Positions 7,035 through 14,722 of a DNA stretch of 29,440 nucleotides are shown piece by piece. The notes below the pieces were generated by a model. The model worked only from the letters and a program-made list of their open reading frames with translations, was not told where the DNA came from and ran no database searches. Both the position numbers and the translations under genes were made by a program. The stretch comes from DATESZ01 sp035283845 (lineage in GTDB: Bacteria; Desulfobacterota; Syntrophia; Syntrophales; JACQWR01). Numbering within the stretch: position 1 is the stretch's first letter; every line of letters starts with the position of its first letter. The stretch spans positions 1 through 29,440 of the forward strand of contig DATESZ010000130.1 of the NCBI GenBank assembly GCA_035283845.1, read 5' to 3'.

Positions 7035-7781
7035 CTAAAAAGGCCATACCCAGTCTGTTATCCGGGTCAACCATCCCGGCCTCATCTTATCATTGATCAC
7101 GCCTTTACCCATGTAATAGATCTTGGCATCAGAAATATTCTGCGAAGCGATCATATTATCCGTGGTAATATCCTCAGGTCTGATAATACCACTGAGGACG
7201 ATATACTCAGCCTCGGCATTCATCGTCAACTGGCGCCTGCCTTCTATGAAAAGAGTCCCGTTATCCAGCGCCTTTACCACCCTTGCCGTCAATCTTGTCG
7301 TCAGCTTGCTTCCCCTGGCCGTATCACCCTTGCCCTTAAGCGAATTGGATGCGGTGCCTCCAATTCCAATCTTCGGCTCCAGATTCTCATCAGTCAGGTT
7401 AGCATTCCTTTCCGCAATAGATTTTTCAATGCCAAGGAGGGCCGCAATCCCCGTAGTAGTGGTTGAATCCCGGCTGGTATTAGTGGTTGCCGTGCTGGTG
7501 CCGGTCGAAGACTCGCTTATAATAACCGTTACAATATCATTTACGTACCTCGCCTTATTATCGGCAAAAAGCATATTTTTTGTGCTTTCTCCCGGCCAGA
7601 TGGATCCCGGCCTTGGGTTAGCGGCTGCCGCCTCGGGTGGGACCGGTATCGGCTCCTGAGCTTTCACCACGCCCATCCGTGAGGAACAGCCCGCTACAAT
7701 AAAAAATAAAGCAACCCACTCCATAATCAATAAACGCCACGGATAGGCATCAACGTTAATCATTTTAATCGTTTTTATCAT
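7035..7781 (-). CDS. flgH: Flagellar L-ring lipoprotein FlgH
   Basis: A 248-residue outer-membrane L-ring subunit. The lipobox VAGC (residues 29-32) follows a hydrophobic stretch, so Cys32 should be lipidated. Family motifs are GSIWPGE, VNDIVTVIISESS, the L-ring core NGTLFIEGRRQLTMNAEAEYIVLSG split by the ring fold, and IRPEDITTDN. The start at 7781 has GAGGCGGGG upstream and supplies the lysines of the signal peptide; internal ATGs have no ribosome site. An outer-membrane L-ring shows that the host has a Gram-negative envelope. It is 18 bases downstream of flgA and 23 bases before flgI. Confidence 0.96.
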   Translation of the reverse strand: MIKTIKMINVDAYPWRLLIMEWVALFFIVAGCSSRMGVVKAQEPIPVPPEAAAANPRPGSIWPGESTKNMLFADNKARYVNDIVTVIISESSTGTSTATTNTSRDSTTTTGIAALLGIEKSIAERNANLTDENLEPKIGIGGTASNSLKGKGDTARGSKLTTRLTARVVKALDNGTLFIEGRRQLTMNAEAEYIVLSGIIRPEDITTDNMIASQNISDAKIYYMGKGVINDKMRPGWLTRITDWVWPF

Positions 7782-7799
7782 TGTCCCCGCCTCAATCTG

Positions 7800-8528
7800 C
7801 TAATATTCCACCTTAACCAGAGAATTACCCGTCACCCTGGCGTAAATGGTCTTATTCGATGATGAATTCTTGACCCTGATTACTTTTTCAACCTCACCGT
7901 CCTCTTCCGAAACTCCTATCGTCGTTACGTTGAGATTCTCTTTATCAAGGACAATACGGACGCGATTTCCTTTTTTAATCAAAATGGGTGGCCTGATAAC
8001 ATTTCTGGTAATTTCCCTATTCCGGCCCAGATTCAAAGTCAGCGCCTTGCCGATAACCTCTGCCGGCGTCGTTACCCCGTTTGCAGGAATCCGTCTTACC
8101 CATTTTTTTAGCACCTTTACATCCTCGGCGGCAATCTCCTTATTTTTTTCCAACGCCCTGACAGTTACGACGACATCCGTCAGCACCTCCAGCCTGACCC
8201 GTACCGCTTCTTCTTTAATTAGAGTTCCATCGGAGAAAAATTTAACAATAAAAACTGTCTCAGCGATATAATCTTCATCAGGACGGTTTTGCACCTCAAG
8301 GTTGACTTTTTCCGCCGGCAGAAACACGTCAGCTATCCTTGCCGGGAAATCCACACGTACCGCACCAGGAGGCCAGGGCATGTTCTTTTCCACATGATCC
8401 GATATCAGGTTTTTTATCGCCTCCGCCTTGATTAAGGCGGCTTGGACAACATGGGGCATCCCCGGGATTGCCAACGCCAGAAACAAGATTATGGTAAATA
8501 CCTGCCCCTTGCCTATACACTTAAACAT
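7800..8528 (-). CDS. flgA: P-ring assembly chaperone FlgA
   Basis: A 242-residue periplasmic protein that assists assembly of FlgI into the P-ring. The N-terminus is a signal peptide (GKGQVFTIILFLALAIPGM, ending near VQA). The C-terminal SAF-type domain holds LEKNKEIAAEDVKVLKKWV, the IGKALTLNLGRNREITRNVI segment and IKKGNRVRIVLDKENLNV. It is separated from flgG by 24 bases and from flgH by 18 bases. Its place directly before the two ring genes fits its role. Confidence 0.94.
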   Translation of the reverse strand: MFKCIGKGQVFTIILFLALAIPGMPHVVQAALIKAEAIKNLISDHVEKNMPWPPGAVRVDFPARIADVFLPAEKVNLEVQNRPDEDYIAETVFIVKFFSDGTLIKEEAVRVRLEVLTDVVVTVRALEKNKEIAAEDVKVLKKWVRRIPANGVTTPAEVIGKALTLNLGRNREITRNVIRPPILIKKGNRVRIVLDKENLNVTTIGVSEEDGEVEKVIRVKNSSSNKTIYARVTGNSLVKVEY

Positions 8529-8552
8529 TTCTTATTGCCCCGCTTCCTACCA

Positions 8553-9338
8553 CTATCTCTTGAGGCCGTTTATCATCTGCAACATGTTGTCGGCTGTCTG
8601 GATGGATTTGGAATTGATCTCATAGGCCCGTTGACCGACGATCATCTTCACCATTTCGTCAATGACGTTGACATTGGACATCTCCAGAAAATGCTGGGTT
8701 ATGGTTCCCCGGCCGTCCACGCCGGGATTCCCGGTAATCGGATCTCCTGAGCTTTCTGTCTTATCGTAAAGGTTCCTTCCCTGGCTGATAAGACCTGCCG
8801 GATTGATGAAATTGGCAAGCTCGATTTGCCCCACATTCGTTGACACGCCGATGGCATCGGACACCGAACACTTACCGCCCTTGTCCACGGTAAAAGCTAC
8901 CGCATCTGTAGGAATAGTTATTTCTGGAGTTAATTTGAGACCTTCGGAATTGCAGAGTGCCCCGTCTTTATCAATCTTAAAATTTCCCGCCCGGGTATAT
9001 ACGGTGCGTCCATCATCATTAACAATCTGGAAAAAACCGGCACCTTCGATAGCCAGATCAAACTGATTTCCCGTCTGCTGGTAATCGCCCTGGGTAAATA
9101 TCTTTTGCGTGGCAACCGGCTTCACTCCCATGCCCACTTCAATGCCCGCCGGCAGTTGACTCCCCGAAGACGTTTCCGAACCGGACTTGGTAATCAGGTG
9201 ATACATGAGGTCCTGAAAATCCGCTCTGGATTTTTTAAATCCCACCGTGTTTACGTTGGCCAGGTTGTTCGCGATCACATCCTGGTCCAGTTGCAGTGCC
9301 GACAGCCCCGTGGCGGCCGTCCATAAAGATCTTATCAT
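8553..9338 (-). CDS. flgG: Distal rod protein FlgG
   Basis: A 261-residue rod protein, length as in the family. It has the rod/hook N-terminal motif NNLANVNTVGFKKSR (24-38), the central hook-like domain with GDYQQTGNQFDLAIEGAGFF, and the C-terminal LEMSNVNVIDEMVKMIVGQRAYEINSK helix ending in LQMINGLKR. FlgG subunits form the distal rod that crosses the P- and L-rings encoded just downstream. GGGAGG seven bases before the ATG supports the start. It lies 34 bases after flgF. Confidence 0.97.
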   Translation of the reverse strand: MIRSLWTAATGLSALQLDQDVIANNLANVNTVGFKKSRADFQDLMYHLITKSGSETSSGSQLPAGIEVGMGVKPVATQKIFTQGDYQQTGNQFDLAIEGAGFFQIVNDDGRTVYTRAGNFKIDKDGALCNSEGLKLTPEITIPTDAVAFTVDKGGKCSVSDAIGVSTNVGQIELANFINPAGLISQGRNLYDKTESSGDPITGNPGVDGRGTITQHFLEMSNVNVIDEMVKMIVGQRAYEINSKSIQTADNMLQMINGLKR

Positions 9339-9372
9339 CTCACGCCTCCCTGTAATTCATCATTAATATATG

Positions 9373-10086
9373 CTAAGCCAATCTCCCCAACCGACCTGTG
9401 GAAAGCTTATCCATCTCTTCCATCATTTGTATCACCTTTTGATAGGACTCGAAGGACCGCTGAATGTTAATCATTTTCACCATCTCATTGGTTGCATTCA
9501 CATTAGACAACTCCAAATGGCGGGAGATTACTTCCGGATTTTCCAACCTTCTCATCCCCCCTTTACCTGGGTCAATAAAGAGCCCTTCTCCATATTTTTC
9601 GATGGCTTTCACGTCGTCGAAATTTACAATACTGAGTTTGTCCACATTATTGCCATCAACCGTGATATTCCCCTCTTTGTCTATGTTCACATCCTTCCCG
9701 TTTATGACAATGGGACCCTTTTTACCCAACACATAGTCGCCGGACTGGGTGATCAACCGATTATTTTTATCAACAGTAAAATTGCCCTTTCTGGTATAGG
9801 CCGGGCCGTTTTTAGTCTGGATAGTGAAGAAACCATCTCCCTGAATGGCAACATCCAGCGTATTATCCGTTTTCTGCAAGATCCCCTGGCTGTAATCTAC
9901 GGAAAGCAAGGGAGAAAACAAATGCGCGGAGGCATCGCTTTTTACATCTTTATTTTTCGCCGCAAAGTATAGATTCTCAAACTTGAAGCCAGGTGTGTTG
10001 ATATTGGCAAGGTTGTGTGTAACGGCATCGAGTTGAGAAATTCTTTCCTCGCATACTTTTGCCATTTCACCGATTTCATACCGCAT
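9373..10086 (-). CDS. flgF: Proximal rod protein FlgF
   Basis: A 237-residue rod protein with the NLANINTPGFKFEN motif near residue 25, the central TLDVAIQGDGFFTIQ and the C-terminal LELSNVNATNEMVKMINIQRSFESYQK helix. FlgF and FlgG are paralogues; position upstream of flgG and lower similarity to the FlgG pattern favour FlgF. I place the start at ATG 10086, not 10101: AGGAG lies six bases upstream of it, and the sigma-54-like promoter at 10117-10132 should start transcription near 10106, too close to 10101 to leave a ribosome site. It is the first gene of its operon. Confidence 0.92.
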   Translation of the reverse strand: MRYEIGEMAKVCEERISQLDAVTHNLANINTPGFKFENLYFAAKNKDVKSDASAHLFSPLLSVDYSQGILQKTDNTLDVAIQGDGFFTIQTKNGPAYTRKGNFTVDKNNRLITQSGDYVLGKKGPIVINGKDVNIDKEGNITVDGNNVDKLSIVNFDDVKAIEKYGEGLFIDPGKGGMRRLENPEVISRHLELSNVNATNEMVKMINIQRSFESYQKVIQMMEEMDKLSTGRLGRLA

Positions 10087-10116
10087 GGGCTGCTCCTGCA
10101 TTTTTTTATGTTAACA

Positions 10117-10132
10117 AGCAAACCGCATGCCA
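10117..10132 (-). promoter_or_regulatory. Sigma-54-like promoter of flgF-flgG-flgA-flgH-flgI-flgJ
   Basis: The minus strand reads TGGCATGCGGTTTGCT, fitting TGGCACG-N4-TTGCW with one substitution and exact spacing. The -12 GC is at 10118-10119, so the transcript should start near 10106, about 20 bases before the preferred flgF start. The element resembles the flgN promoter closely (both TGGCATG). Confidence 0.85.
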
Positions 10133-10208
10133 AAAAGTGCCGTTGATTAAAAGGCAGGAATTGTAAAAATATTATTAATTTTCACATCGTTACTCTCCCC
10201 TCCCAAAA

Positions 10209-10256
10209 GCCGGAATTAAGGAGATTCGTTCTTGAGGGGGGAAAATTTTTCCCGGC
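10209..10256 (+). promoter_or_regulatory. GGGGGGAAAATTTTT motif inside an inverted repeat
   Basis: AGCCGG near 10208 pairs with CCGGCT near 10252, enclosing GGGGGGAAAATTTTT at 10236-10250. This matches the pair at 4971-5006. It lies about 118-132 bases upstream of the -12 of the flgF promoter. It could be an activator binding site, or part of a transcription stop after the FlhB-like gene that ends at 10256; the sequence alone does not decide. Confidence 0.4.
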
Positions 10257-10546
10257 TAAAGAGCCGTGTTTATACTTTCTCGCTTTTTGTTATTAACGGA
10301 ATATACAAAGGCCAGTATCTCCGCCACCGCCCGGTATAACTCCGAGGGAATCTGTTCATCAATGTCGAGCTTGCTTAAGATCTGTGCCAATGCGGGATCA
10401 TTTTTCAGGGGGATGCCATGCTTTTTCGCAAGTTCAATTATTTTTTCCGCTGTAATGCCTCTGCCTTTGGCCGTTACCCGCGGCGCCGCATCTTTCTTGT
10501 CGTCATATTTCAGCGCTGCCGCCAGCGGCGTTTTTACCTCAGGCAT
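10256..10546 (-). CDS. Stand-alone FlhB C-terminal domain (FlhX/YlqH-like)
   Basis: A 96-residue protein similar to the cytoplasmic C-terminal domain of FlhB: TPLAAALKYDDKK aligns with THLAVALRYEQEK of the full FlhB in this window, and both share AEKI, the PLA(Q)-like segment, DEQIPSELYRAVAEILAFVY against NDLIPETLYRAVAEVLAYVY. It begins almost exactly where FlhB cleaves itself (N-PTH) and has no membrane part. The family includes B. subtilis YlqH and Campylobacter FhlX, the latter able to supply the C-terminal part of FlhB. The ATG at 10546 is preferred; a longer frame from 10597 would run into the FliK-like gene. It sits directly after that gene. Confidence 0.9.
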   Translation of the reverse strand: MPEVKTPLAAALKYDDKKDAAPRVTAKGRGITAEKIIELAKKHGIPLKNDPALAQILSKLDIDEQIPSELYRAVAEILAFVYSVNNKKRESINTAL

Positions 10547-10560
10547 AATACACCATCCCG

Positions 10561-11706
10561 TCAGGCAAAAAGATTTATGACATCCTGATTTTGCCACAGT
10601 TCACTGCGGCACTCTTCCCGCGCCCTGCTCAAGCTTTTATCTGTTATACAAGTCAGATACTCCCCTTCATAGCCAAGGAGGCTAAGTGCTTTCTCCAATT
10701 CGGGAAGTAAATAATTAAAGAAGTCCCGGGCTTCCCGGGCTTCAAATTTGAATAGGCAATCGATTTTTGCGCCCATCATATTCACATCAACCATCATGTC
10801 GCCGAGAGCGTCCATACTCAGAAATATGGCAACGCGATATTTGTTTTTCTCTCTTTCTACGCCCTTGCCTTTTTCCCCGGTTTCGATAAATATCTCCCCC
10901 GCCTTGATACCGTCAGGGAAAAGTAACGGTATCTGCAACGCATATCTTCCGTCATTTTCCTGAGAGATGATATTCATTATCTGCCCCGTTTCGATAGCCT
11001 TGACCGACGATTCGGCAAACTTAAGTAATTGAGTCAGTTTTTGTGTATCTTCCTGCCCTACGGATCTGCCGTCTTTTATCAGGGACTGAAGTTCTTCAGC
11101 CAACTTTATGAAAGCGCCTTTCAGACCTTCCGGCGCCTGATACCCTCCCTGCTCTCGTCGTGCCTGCAACGTCTTCAGCAAGCCGTGCTCCAGCAGGAAT
11201 CCGAGATTTGCCGCATAGTCCTTTATAAAAGAGGAATTTTGGGCAGTTTTCTGGGAAAAGATTAGAGAGTCAATAGTCCTGAGAATATTGCCTATGCTCT
11301 CCTTTGCGGATTCATGGAGCAACCCCTTAGGCAAGTTCTGATTAATAACCTCGCTTCCCCTTTTAAAAATATCCATCAAGGCCTCGGGCTTTTCCATGTA
11401 AAGCCTGAGATAGTCATTCATCAGAGAGGAAGGCGCACCCTCGGGGTTTACGACCTTAAGTACGATCTGGGGTTGCAGTTGTTCCACCCTTACCAGCAAC
11501 TTATCCCCCACTTTAAGGGGTAAATCGGAGTCAGCAAGAAAGCTCTGATTTTTTATGGTAAGCAAAATCTTGGCAGGCCCTACCTTCTCTACAATTCCCG
11601 TATGAATATCTCCAACAGAAAAGGGGAAAACAGTTGGGGACTTGTTTATCTGTGCGGCGCTGTTTAATGGAGAGGAGGATATTGATGATAGGTAAATAGA
11701 AGACAT
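10561..11706 (-). CDS. FliK-like (YlqG-like) hook-length-control-related protein
   Basis: A 381-residue protein. Its C-terminal region (near residues 285-350: FLSMDALGDMMVDVNMMG, then LFKFEAREARDFFNYLLPEL) resembles the FliK C-terminal hook domain, in which residues after a LG-x-hydrophobic pattern form the substrate-switch fold. The N-terminal part has a small beta-rich module (GIVEKVGPAKILLTIKNQSF, VGDKLLVRVEQLQPQIVLKV). The middle is helical. It is a second FliK relative beside the repeat-bearing fliK at the right edge. The pairing with a stand-alone FlhB C-domain copies the ylqG-ylqH pair of Bacillus, hinting that the two proteins contact each other. Function is inferred. Confidence 0.72.
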   Translation of the reverse strand: MSSIYLSSISSSPLNSAAQINKSPTVFPFSVGDIHTGIVEKVGPAKILLTIKNQSFLADSDLPLKVGDKLLVRVEQLQPQIVLKVVNPEGAPSSLMNDYLRLYMEKPEALMDIFKRGSEVINQNLPKGLLHESAKESIGNILRTIDSLIFSQKTAQNSSFIKDYAANLGFLLEHGLLKTLQARREQGGYQAPEGLKGAFIKLAEELQSLIKDGRSVGQEDTQKLTQLLKFAESSVKAIETGQIMNIISQENDGRYALQIPLLFPDGIKAGEIFIETGEKGKGVEREKNKYRVAIFLSMDALGDMMVDVNMMGAKIDCLFKFEAREARDFFNYLLPELEKALSLLGYEGEYLTCITDKSLSRAREECRSELWQNQDVINLFA

Positions 11707-11719
11707 AGATGATCTCGTA

Positions 11720-12196
11720 CTATCTACCTGAGTAGTTACGTTCCAGGTCGATGATCAGGGAAACTTCCCCGGCGGGCAAACCGGAGCGTGCTGAAATCTC
11801 TTCTAAGGACAATCCTGCCCTCAGAAGATCCTTGACGGAATTATGTTTTTTCTCAGAAGAAGGATCATCCGCGTCGCCGCCAATAAGCTTGAATTTCCCC
11901 GATTTTTTTTGCATCTCTCGGATGAGGGCTGTCAGGCTTCTCTCCTTCTCCTCAAGCTCAGAGGCCAGCTCTTTAAATTTATTACAGTTTATATCCAGGG
12001 TACGTAAAAAGCCGGCCGCGGCATCCTGAGATTCGCCAAGCAGCCTTCGAAATTCAAGAAGCTGCTCCCCGTCATGAACGGGTGCTTGCGGCCTGCTGAT
12101 ATTTTTCCCAAGACGCGCGAGCAGGAATATGACGGCAATACATAATACCGCATCGGCAAATATCAGGAAAATAAGGATTGTCTGCGTGTCCATCAT
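11720..12196 (-). CDS. DUF2802-like membrane-anchored protein
   Basis: A 158-residue protein. A single membrane helix (residues about 6-26, ILIFLIFADAVLCIAVIFLLA) is followed by a charged, coiled-coil-like stretch (about 45-95) and a C-terminal helix-turn-helix-like segment, DLLRAGLSLEEISARSGLPA then GEVSLIIDLERNY. This layout matches DUF2802 proteins found in flagellar and chemotaxis clusters of proteobacteria, whose role is not established. The gene overlaps the stop of the upstream gene (ATGA), so the two are probably translated together. It lies 13 bases before the FliK-like gene. Confidence 0.7.
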   Translation of the reverse strand: MMDTQTILIFLIFADAVLCIAVIFLLARLGKNISRPQAPVHDGEQLLEFRRLLGESQDAAAGFLRTLDINCNKFKELASELEEKERSLTALIREMQKKSGKFKLIGGDADDPSSEKKHNSVKDLLRAGLSLEEISARSGLPAGEVSLIIDLERNYSGR

Positions 12197-12495
12197 ATCT
12201 TTATATTTACATATTCTCCCTGTTCGTGCAGCTCCTCCTCCCCTTCCCTTCGCTGGGCATCCTCCCCCTGTCCCTGATGGCCGCCTGCATTTTTCTGTTT
12301 TTCCCTTTCGCTTTTTTCCCTTATCGTTGTCCCCCCGGTCTCTTTCGAGGTCTTTACCTTCTCCCGCAACCGTTTCCTTTCCTTTCTCAACTGGAGTTCG
12401 AAATGTCTCTGCTGCATTTCGGGATGCGGCTGCTGCGCCTTCTCAGCCTGCTGTATCTGCATAATGACCTGCTGGACATCTATAGCTCTTAGCAT
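12193..12495 (-). CDS. Small hydrophilic protein of unknown function
   Basis: A 100-residue protein, very rich in Glu, Lys, Arg and Gln, with no signal peptide or membrane segment. Residues 1-20 (LRAIDVQQVIMQIQQAEKAQ) look like a short helix; the rest, including REKSEREKQKNAGG, looks disordered or coiled. I do not recognise a family. It is probably a real gene because it overlaps the DUF2802-like gene by 4 bases (ATGA) and follows the same direction. The ribosome site (GGAT/GAG) is weak. About 125 bases lie between it and the kinase-like gene upstream, without a clear promoter. Confidence 0.6.
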   Translation of the reverse strand: MLRAIDVQQVIMQIQQAEKAQQPHPEMQQRHFELQLRKERKRLREKVKTSKETGGTTIREKSEREKQKNAGGHQGQGEDAQRREGEEELHEQGEYVNIKI

Positions 12496-12621
12496 GATCT
12501 CACATCCAACTTATATAGGGATGCCTGAAAAATGGGACTTGCGTCGTCCTTTACGTCCTTTAGTTATATAATCGTCACAGAAAGGTAAAATCTTTAATAT
12601 CGACGGGATATTTCTATCATA

Positions 12622-13386
12622 TCAGCGATAGGGTATGCTGATTTCGATTGTATTTTTTCCCTCTTCACGTCGCACATTTAAACGGGCGCCGTTATGCTGC
12701 AAGAGCAAAAACGCGTTACAGATGCCGCGGTCCGCCTCCGGGAGGGAAGCCGCATCGAAACCGAATCCTCTTTCTACCGATATTTGTTTGCAGGCTGAGG
12801 GGATTGCATCGCCTTCGTCTTGAATTTTAAGCGAGACATGCTTTGCGTCATGGCTGGTGGCAATGGAGATTTCCTTCGTGGGGCGGTCTCTCATCCTTTC
12901 CTTGGCAGATTTTAGCAATGTGGAGATGCAAAGAGAATATTCGGCAGCCGGCCCTGTTATATCGGGCAGATCCGGATCGAGCTGGAAGTTTTTCTTTAAA
13001 TCATGTTTAAAATCCAGATAAAAGTCACAAAAATTAGCTTCCGTTTCGACTATTTGAGATAAATTGATCCTTTCCGGCTCCCGGTCGGCAAGGGCGGACA
13101 ACTTCCCGGCAAGATACCGAAATATGGTAAAAAATCTCTCCGCCTCCGAAGCTATGGTATTTATATCCCCGGTTATCCTATCTACCCCTAACTCCTGGGA
13201 AAGTCCGGGGCTGCGCTCATCCATCTTCCGCTTAAAGTCCGCATAGCGCCGCTGAAGCAGCTTCGACCGGCCCATAATGCCGTTGAGAGGGTTGGCAAAA
13301 TTGTGTAGCACTCCCGGCATGAGTTCATCTATAAAGGTTGATGCGAATTCCTTTTCCAGTTCATCATAGACGGCAGATTTATTCAT
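12622..13386 (-). CDS. Degenerate histidine-kinase-like protein
   Basis: A 254-residue soluble protein without sensor or membrane domain. VLHNFANPLNGIMGRSKLLQRR (split around His28) fits the H-box of sensor kinases. The ATP-binding half is recognisable but eroded: the N-box position reads CISTLLKSAKERM without the usual Asn, the G1 motif is IQDEGDAIP rather than DxGxG, and the G2 region is RGICNAFLLLQHNGARLNV followed by KNTIEISIPYR. It could be a partner of a sigma-54 flagellar activator in the manner of FlrB/FleS, a phosphotransfer protein, or an inactive kinase. GGGAAGG upstream supports the start. No response regulator is next to it. Confidence 0.7.
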   Translation of the reverse strand: MNKSAVYDELEKEFASTFIDELMPGVLHNFANPLNGIMGRSKLLQRRYADFKRKMDERSPGLSQELGVDRITGDINTIASEAERFFTIFRYLAGKLSALADREPERINLSQIVETEANFCDFYLDFKHDLKKNFQLDPDLPDITGPAAEYSLCISTLLKSAKERMRDRPTKEISIATSHDAKHVSLKIQDEGDAIPSACKQISVERGFGFDAASLPEADRGICNAFLLLQHNGARLNVRREEGKNTIEISIPYR

Positions 13387-13445
13387 TTCGTGCCTTCCCT
13401 GAAAGGGTGTTACACCTGACGCAGGAGCCGTTTAAGTGCTCATTA

Positions 13446-14012
13446 TTATAATACCATAAATTTTGTAAAGTAAACAGCCTTAACTGCACCTTCCCCCAAA
13501 AGGCCGGCCAACTCTGCATTGATTTCATTTTTTAGAAGTTTCCTGCCTTCTGGTCTCATCAGTGCCTGGGCCTGCTTCTTCTCTGTTGTTTTATAAATGA
13601 TGTTTCTCACTGCCGCCAGATTAGGCTCAAATTCGGGATAACGACGGACATCCAGCTCAAGGGCCACGTCAAGGGCAATTACCCTGTCGCCTCCCTTATC
13701 ATCTTTCATGATAATTAAAAAGTCATTCAAAAACTCCCTTTTATCATTAAGGGAAAGCGATGCGGATGGGACAATATTTTTCGCCTCCCGGGTGAGTGGA
13801 GCCTTTTTTGCCCCCGCCCACCTGTAAGACAAGACTCCGATAGCAAGCAGCATCGAAAATGCAAGAACAGCGAGAAAAATCCACGGAGAAACAGGCCATT
13901 TTTTGGAAGACTGCTTCTCATTAACAGCATCGACCTCCGGCTCGCCGGTCAGGACGACGGGTTTTTCCTCAACTTCCAGCGTATCCAGTTCCAGTTTTAC
14001 TTTCCTTGCCAT
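13446..14012 (-). CDS. FliL-like basal body protein, second copy
   Basis: A 188-residue protein: a cytoplasmic N-terminus of about 40 residues, one membrane helix (SPWIFLAVLAFSMLLAIGVL, about 42-62), and a periplasmic domain. The C-terminal part has LNDFLIIMKDD, RKLLKNEINAEL and the ending VKAVYFTKFMVL, which parallels VYFTEFVIQ of the FliL at 23990-24481. FliL surrounds the stator units and supports torque. The start codon overlaps the fliA stop by one base (TAATG), so the two are coupled. Its cytoplasmic tail is longer than that of the other copy. Confidence 0.82.
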   Translation of the reverse strand: MARKVKLELDTLEVEEKPVVLTGEPEVDAVNEKQSSKKWPVSPWIFLAVLAFSMLLAIGVLSYRWAGAKKAPLTREAKNIVPSASLSLNDKREFLNDFLIIMKDDKGGDRVIALDVALELDVRRYPEFEPNLAAVRNIIYKTTEKKQAQALMRPEGRKLLKNEINAELAGLLGEGAVKAVYFTKFMVL

Positions 14013-14722
14013 TACCGGTAACCCTTCACGGCGCCTCTCAACCTAAAGGTAGCCTGGGCGTGGATCTGGCACACCCTGGATTCGGTTAATCCCAGCGCCT
14101 TTCCTATCTCCTTCATGGTCAATTCTTCGTAATAGTACAGGGACAAGACCAGCTTCTCTTTATGGGGAAGTCTGTCGATGGCTTTTGTTAATCCTTCAAT
14201 CAATTCCATGCCGACTATACGATTCAGGGGATTGCTGCGTTCGACAGCCTCCATTGCTTCCTCGTCCGAGTATTTTTCCAGATAATCGGGAGGCAGGTCC
14301 TCCCTGCTGATAATTGATGCACCCTTGACTTCATCGAGAAGCTCGAAATATTCATCGAGCGAAAGACCAAGATATTCGGACACCTCGCTTTCATCGGGCG
14401 CACGTCCCAACCTTCTCTCCAATGCGGTAAAAGCTTCTTCCAGCTTGTTGTTTTTACTGCGCGTGGATCTTGGCGTCCAGTCCCTTGCTCTAAGCTCGTC
14501 GAGCACAGCGCCCCTGATCCTGAAACGGGCAAAGGTTTCAAATTTCACTTTGCGCTTGGCGTCATAATGTTCCAGCGCCGACATCAGACCGATAATGCCA
14601 GCGTTGATCAGATCTTCTTTATCGGCCGGGTCTATCGGCAGTTTCGCCGCCATCCTCAGGGTAATATTCTTCACCAGAGGGGCGTACTTCATTATCAATT
14701 CATCGCGGGTTTTCTTATCCAT
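14012..14722 (-). CDS. fliA: RNA polymerase sigma factor FliA (sigma-28)
   Basis: A 236-residue sigma-70 family factor for late flagellar genes. Region 2 covers about residues 10-80 (LVKNITLRMAAKLP, DLINAGIIGLMSALEHYD, FETFARFRIRGAVLDELR, then DWTPRSTR). Region 3 follows (about 90-130). Region 4 is about 175-230 with LPHKEKLVLSLYYYEELTMK and the helix-turn-helix GKALGLTESRVCQIHAQA. The RIRGAVLDELRxxDWxPR signature is typical of FliA. The gene overlaps flhG by 8 bases. Its anti-sigma factor FlgM is encoded at 5121-5426, and a matching promoter precedes flgM. Confidence 0.97.
   Translation of the reverse strand: MDKKTRDELIMKYAPLVKNITLRMAAKLPIDPADKEDLINAGIIGLMSALEHYDAKRKVKFETFARFRIRGAVLDELRARDWTPRSTRSKNNKLEEAFTALERRLGRAPDESEVSEYLGLSLDEYFELLDEVKGASIISREDLPPDYLEKYSDEEAMEAVERSNPLNRIVGMELIEGLTKAIDRLPHKEKLVLSLYYYEELTMKEIGKALGLTESRVCQIHAQATFRLRGAVKGYR

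Noticed and set aside
7012..7074. Longer FlgI N-terminus
   Set aside because: Adds 21 polar residues before the signal peptide, overlaps flgH and lacks a ribosome site.
9370..9972. Open frame of 200 codons on the plus strand
   Set aside because: It lies wholly opposite flgF, which has clear family motifs; no ribosome site and no recognisable protein pattern.
10547..10597. Longer N-terminus of the FlhB-like protein
   Set aside because: Would overlap the FliK-like gene; homology starts only at the later ATG.
12496..12621. Possible promoter before the 100-residue protein
   Set aside because: CTAAA is present on the minus strand but no GCCGATAA follows at the needed distance, and there is no -24/-12 match.
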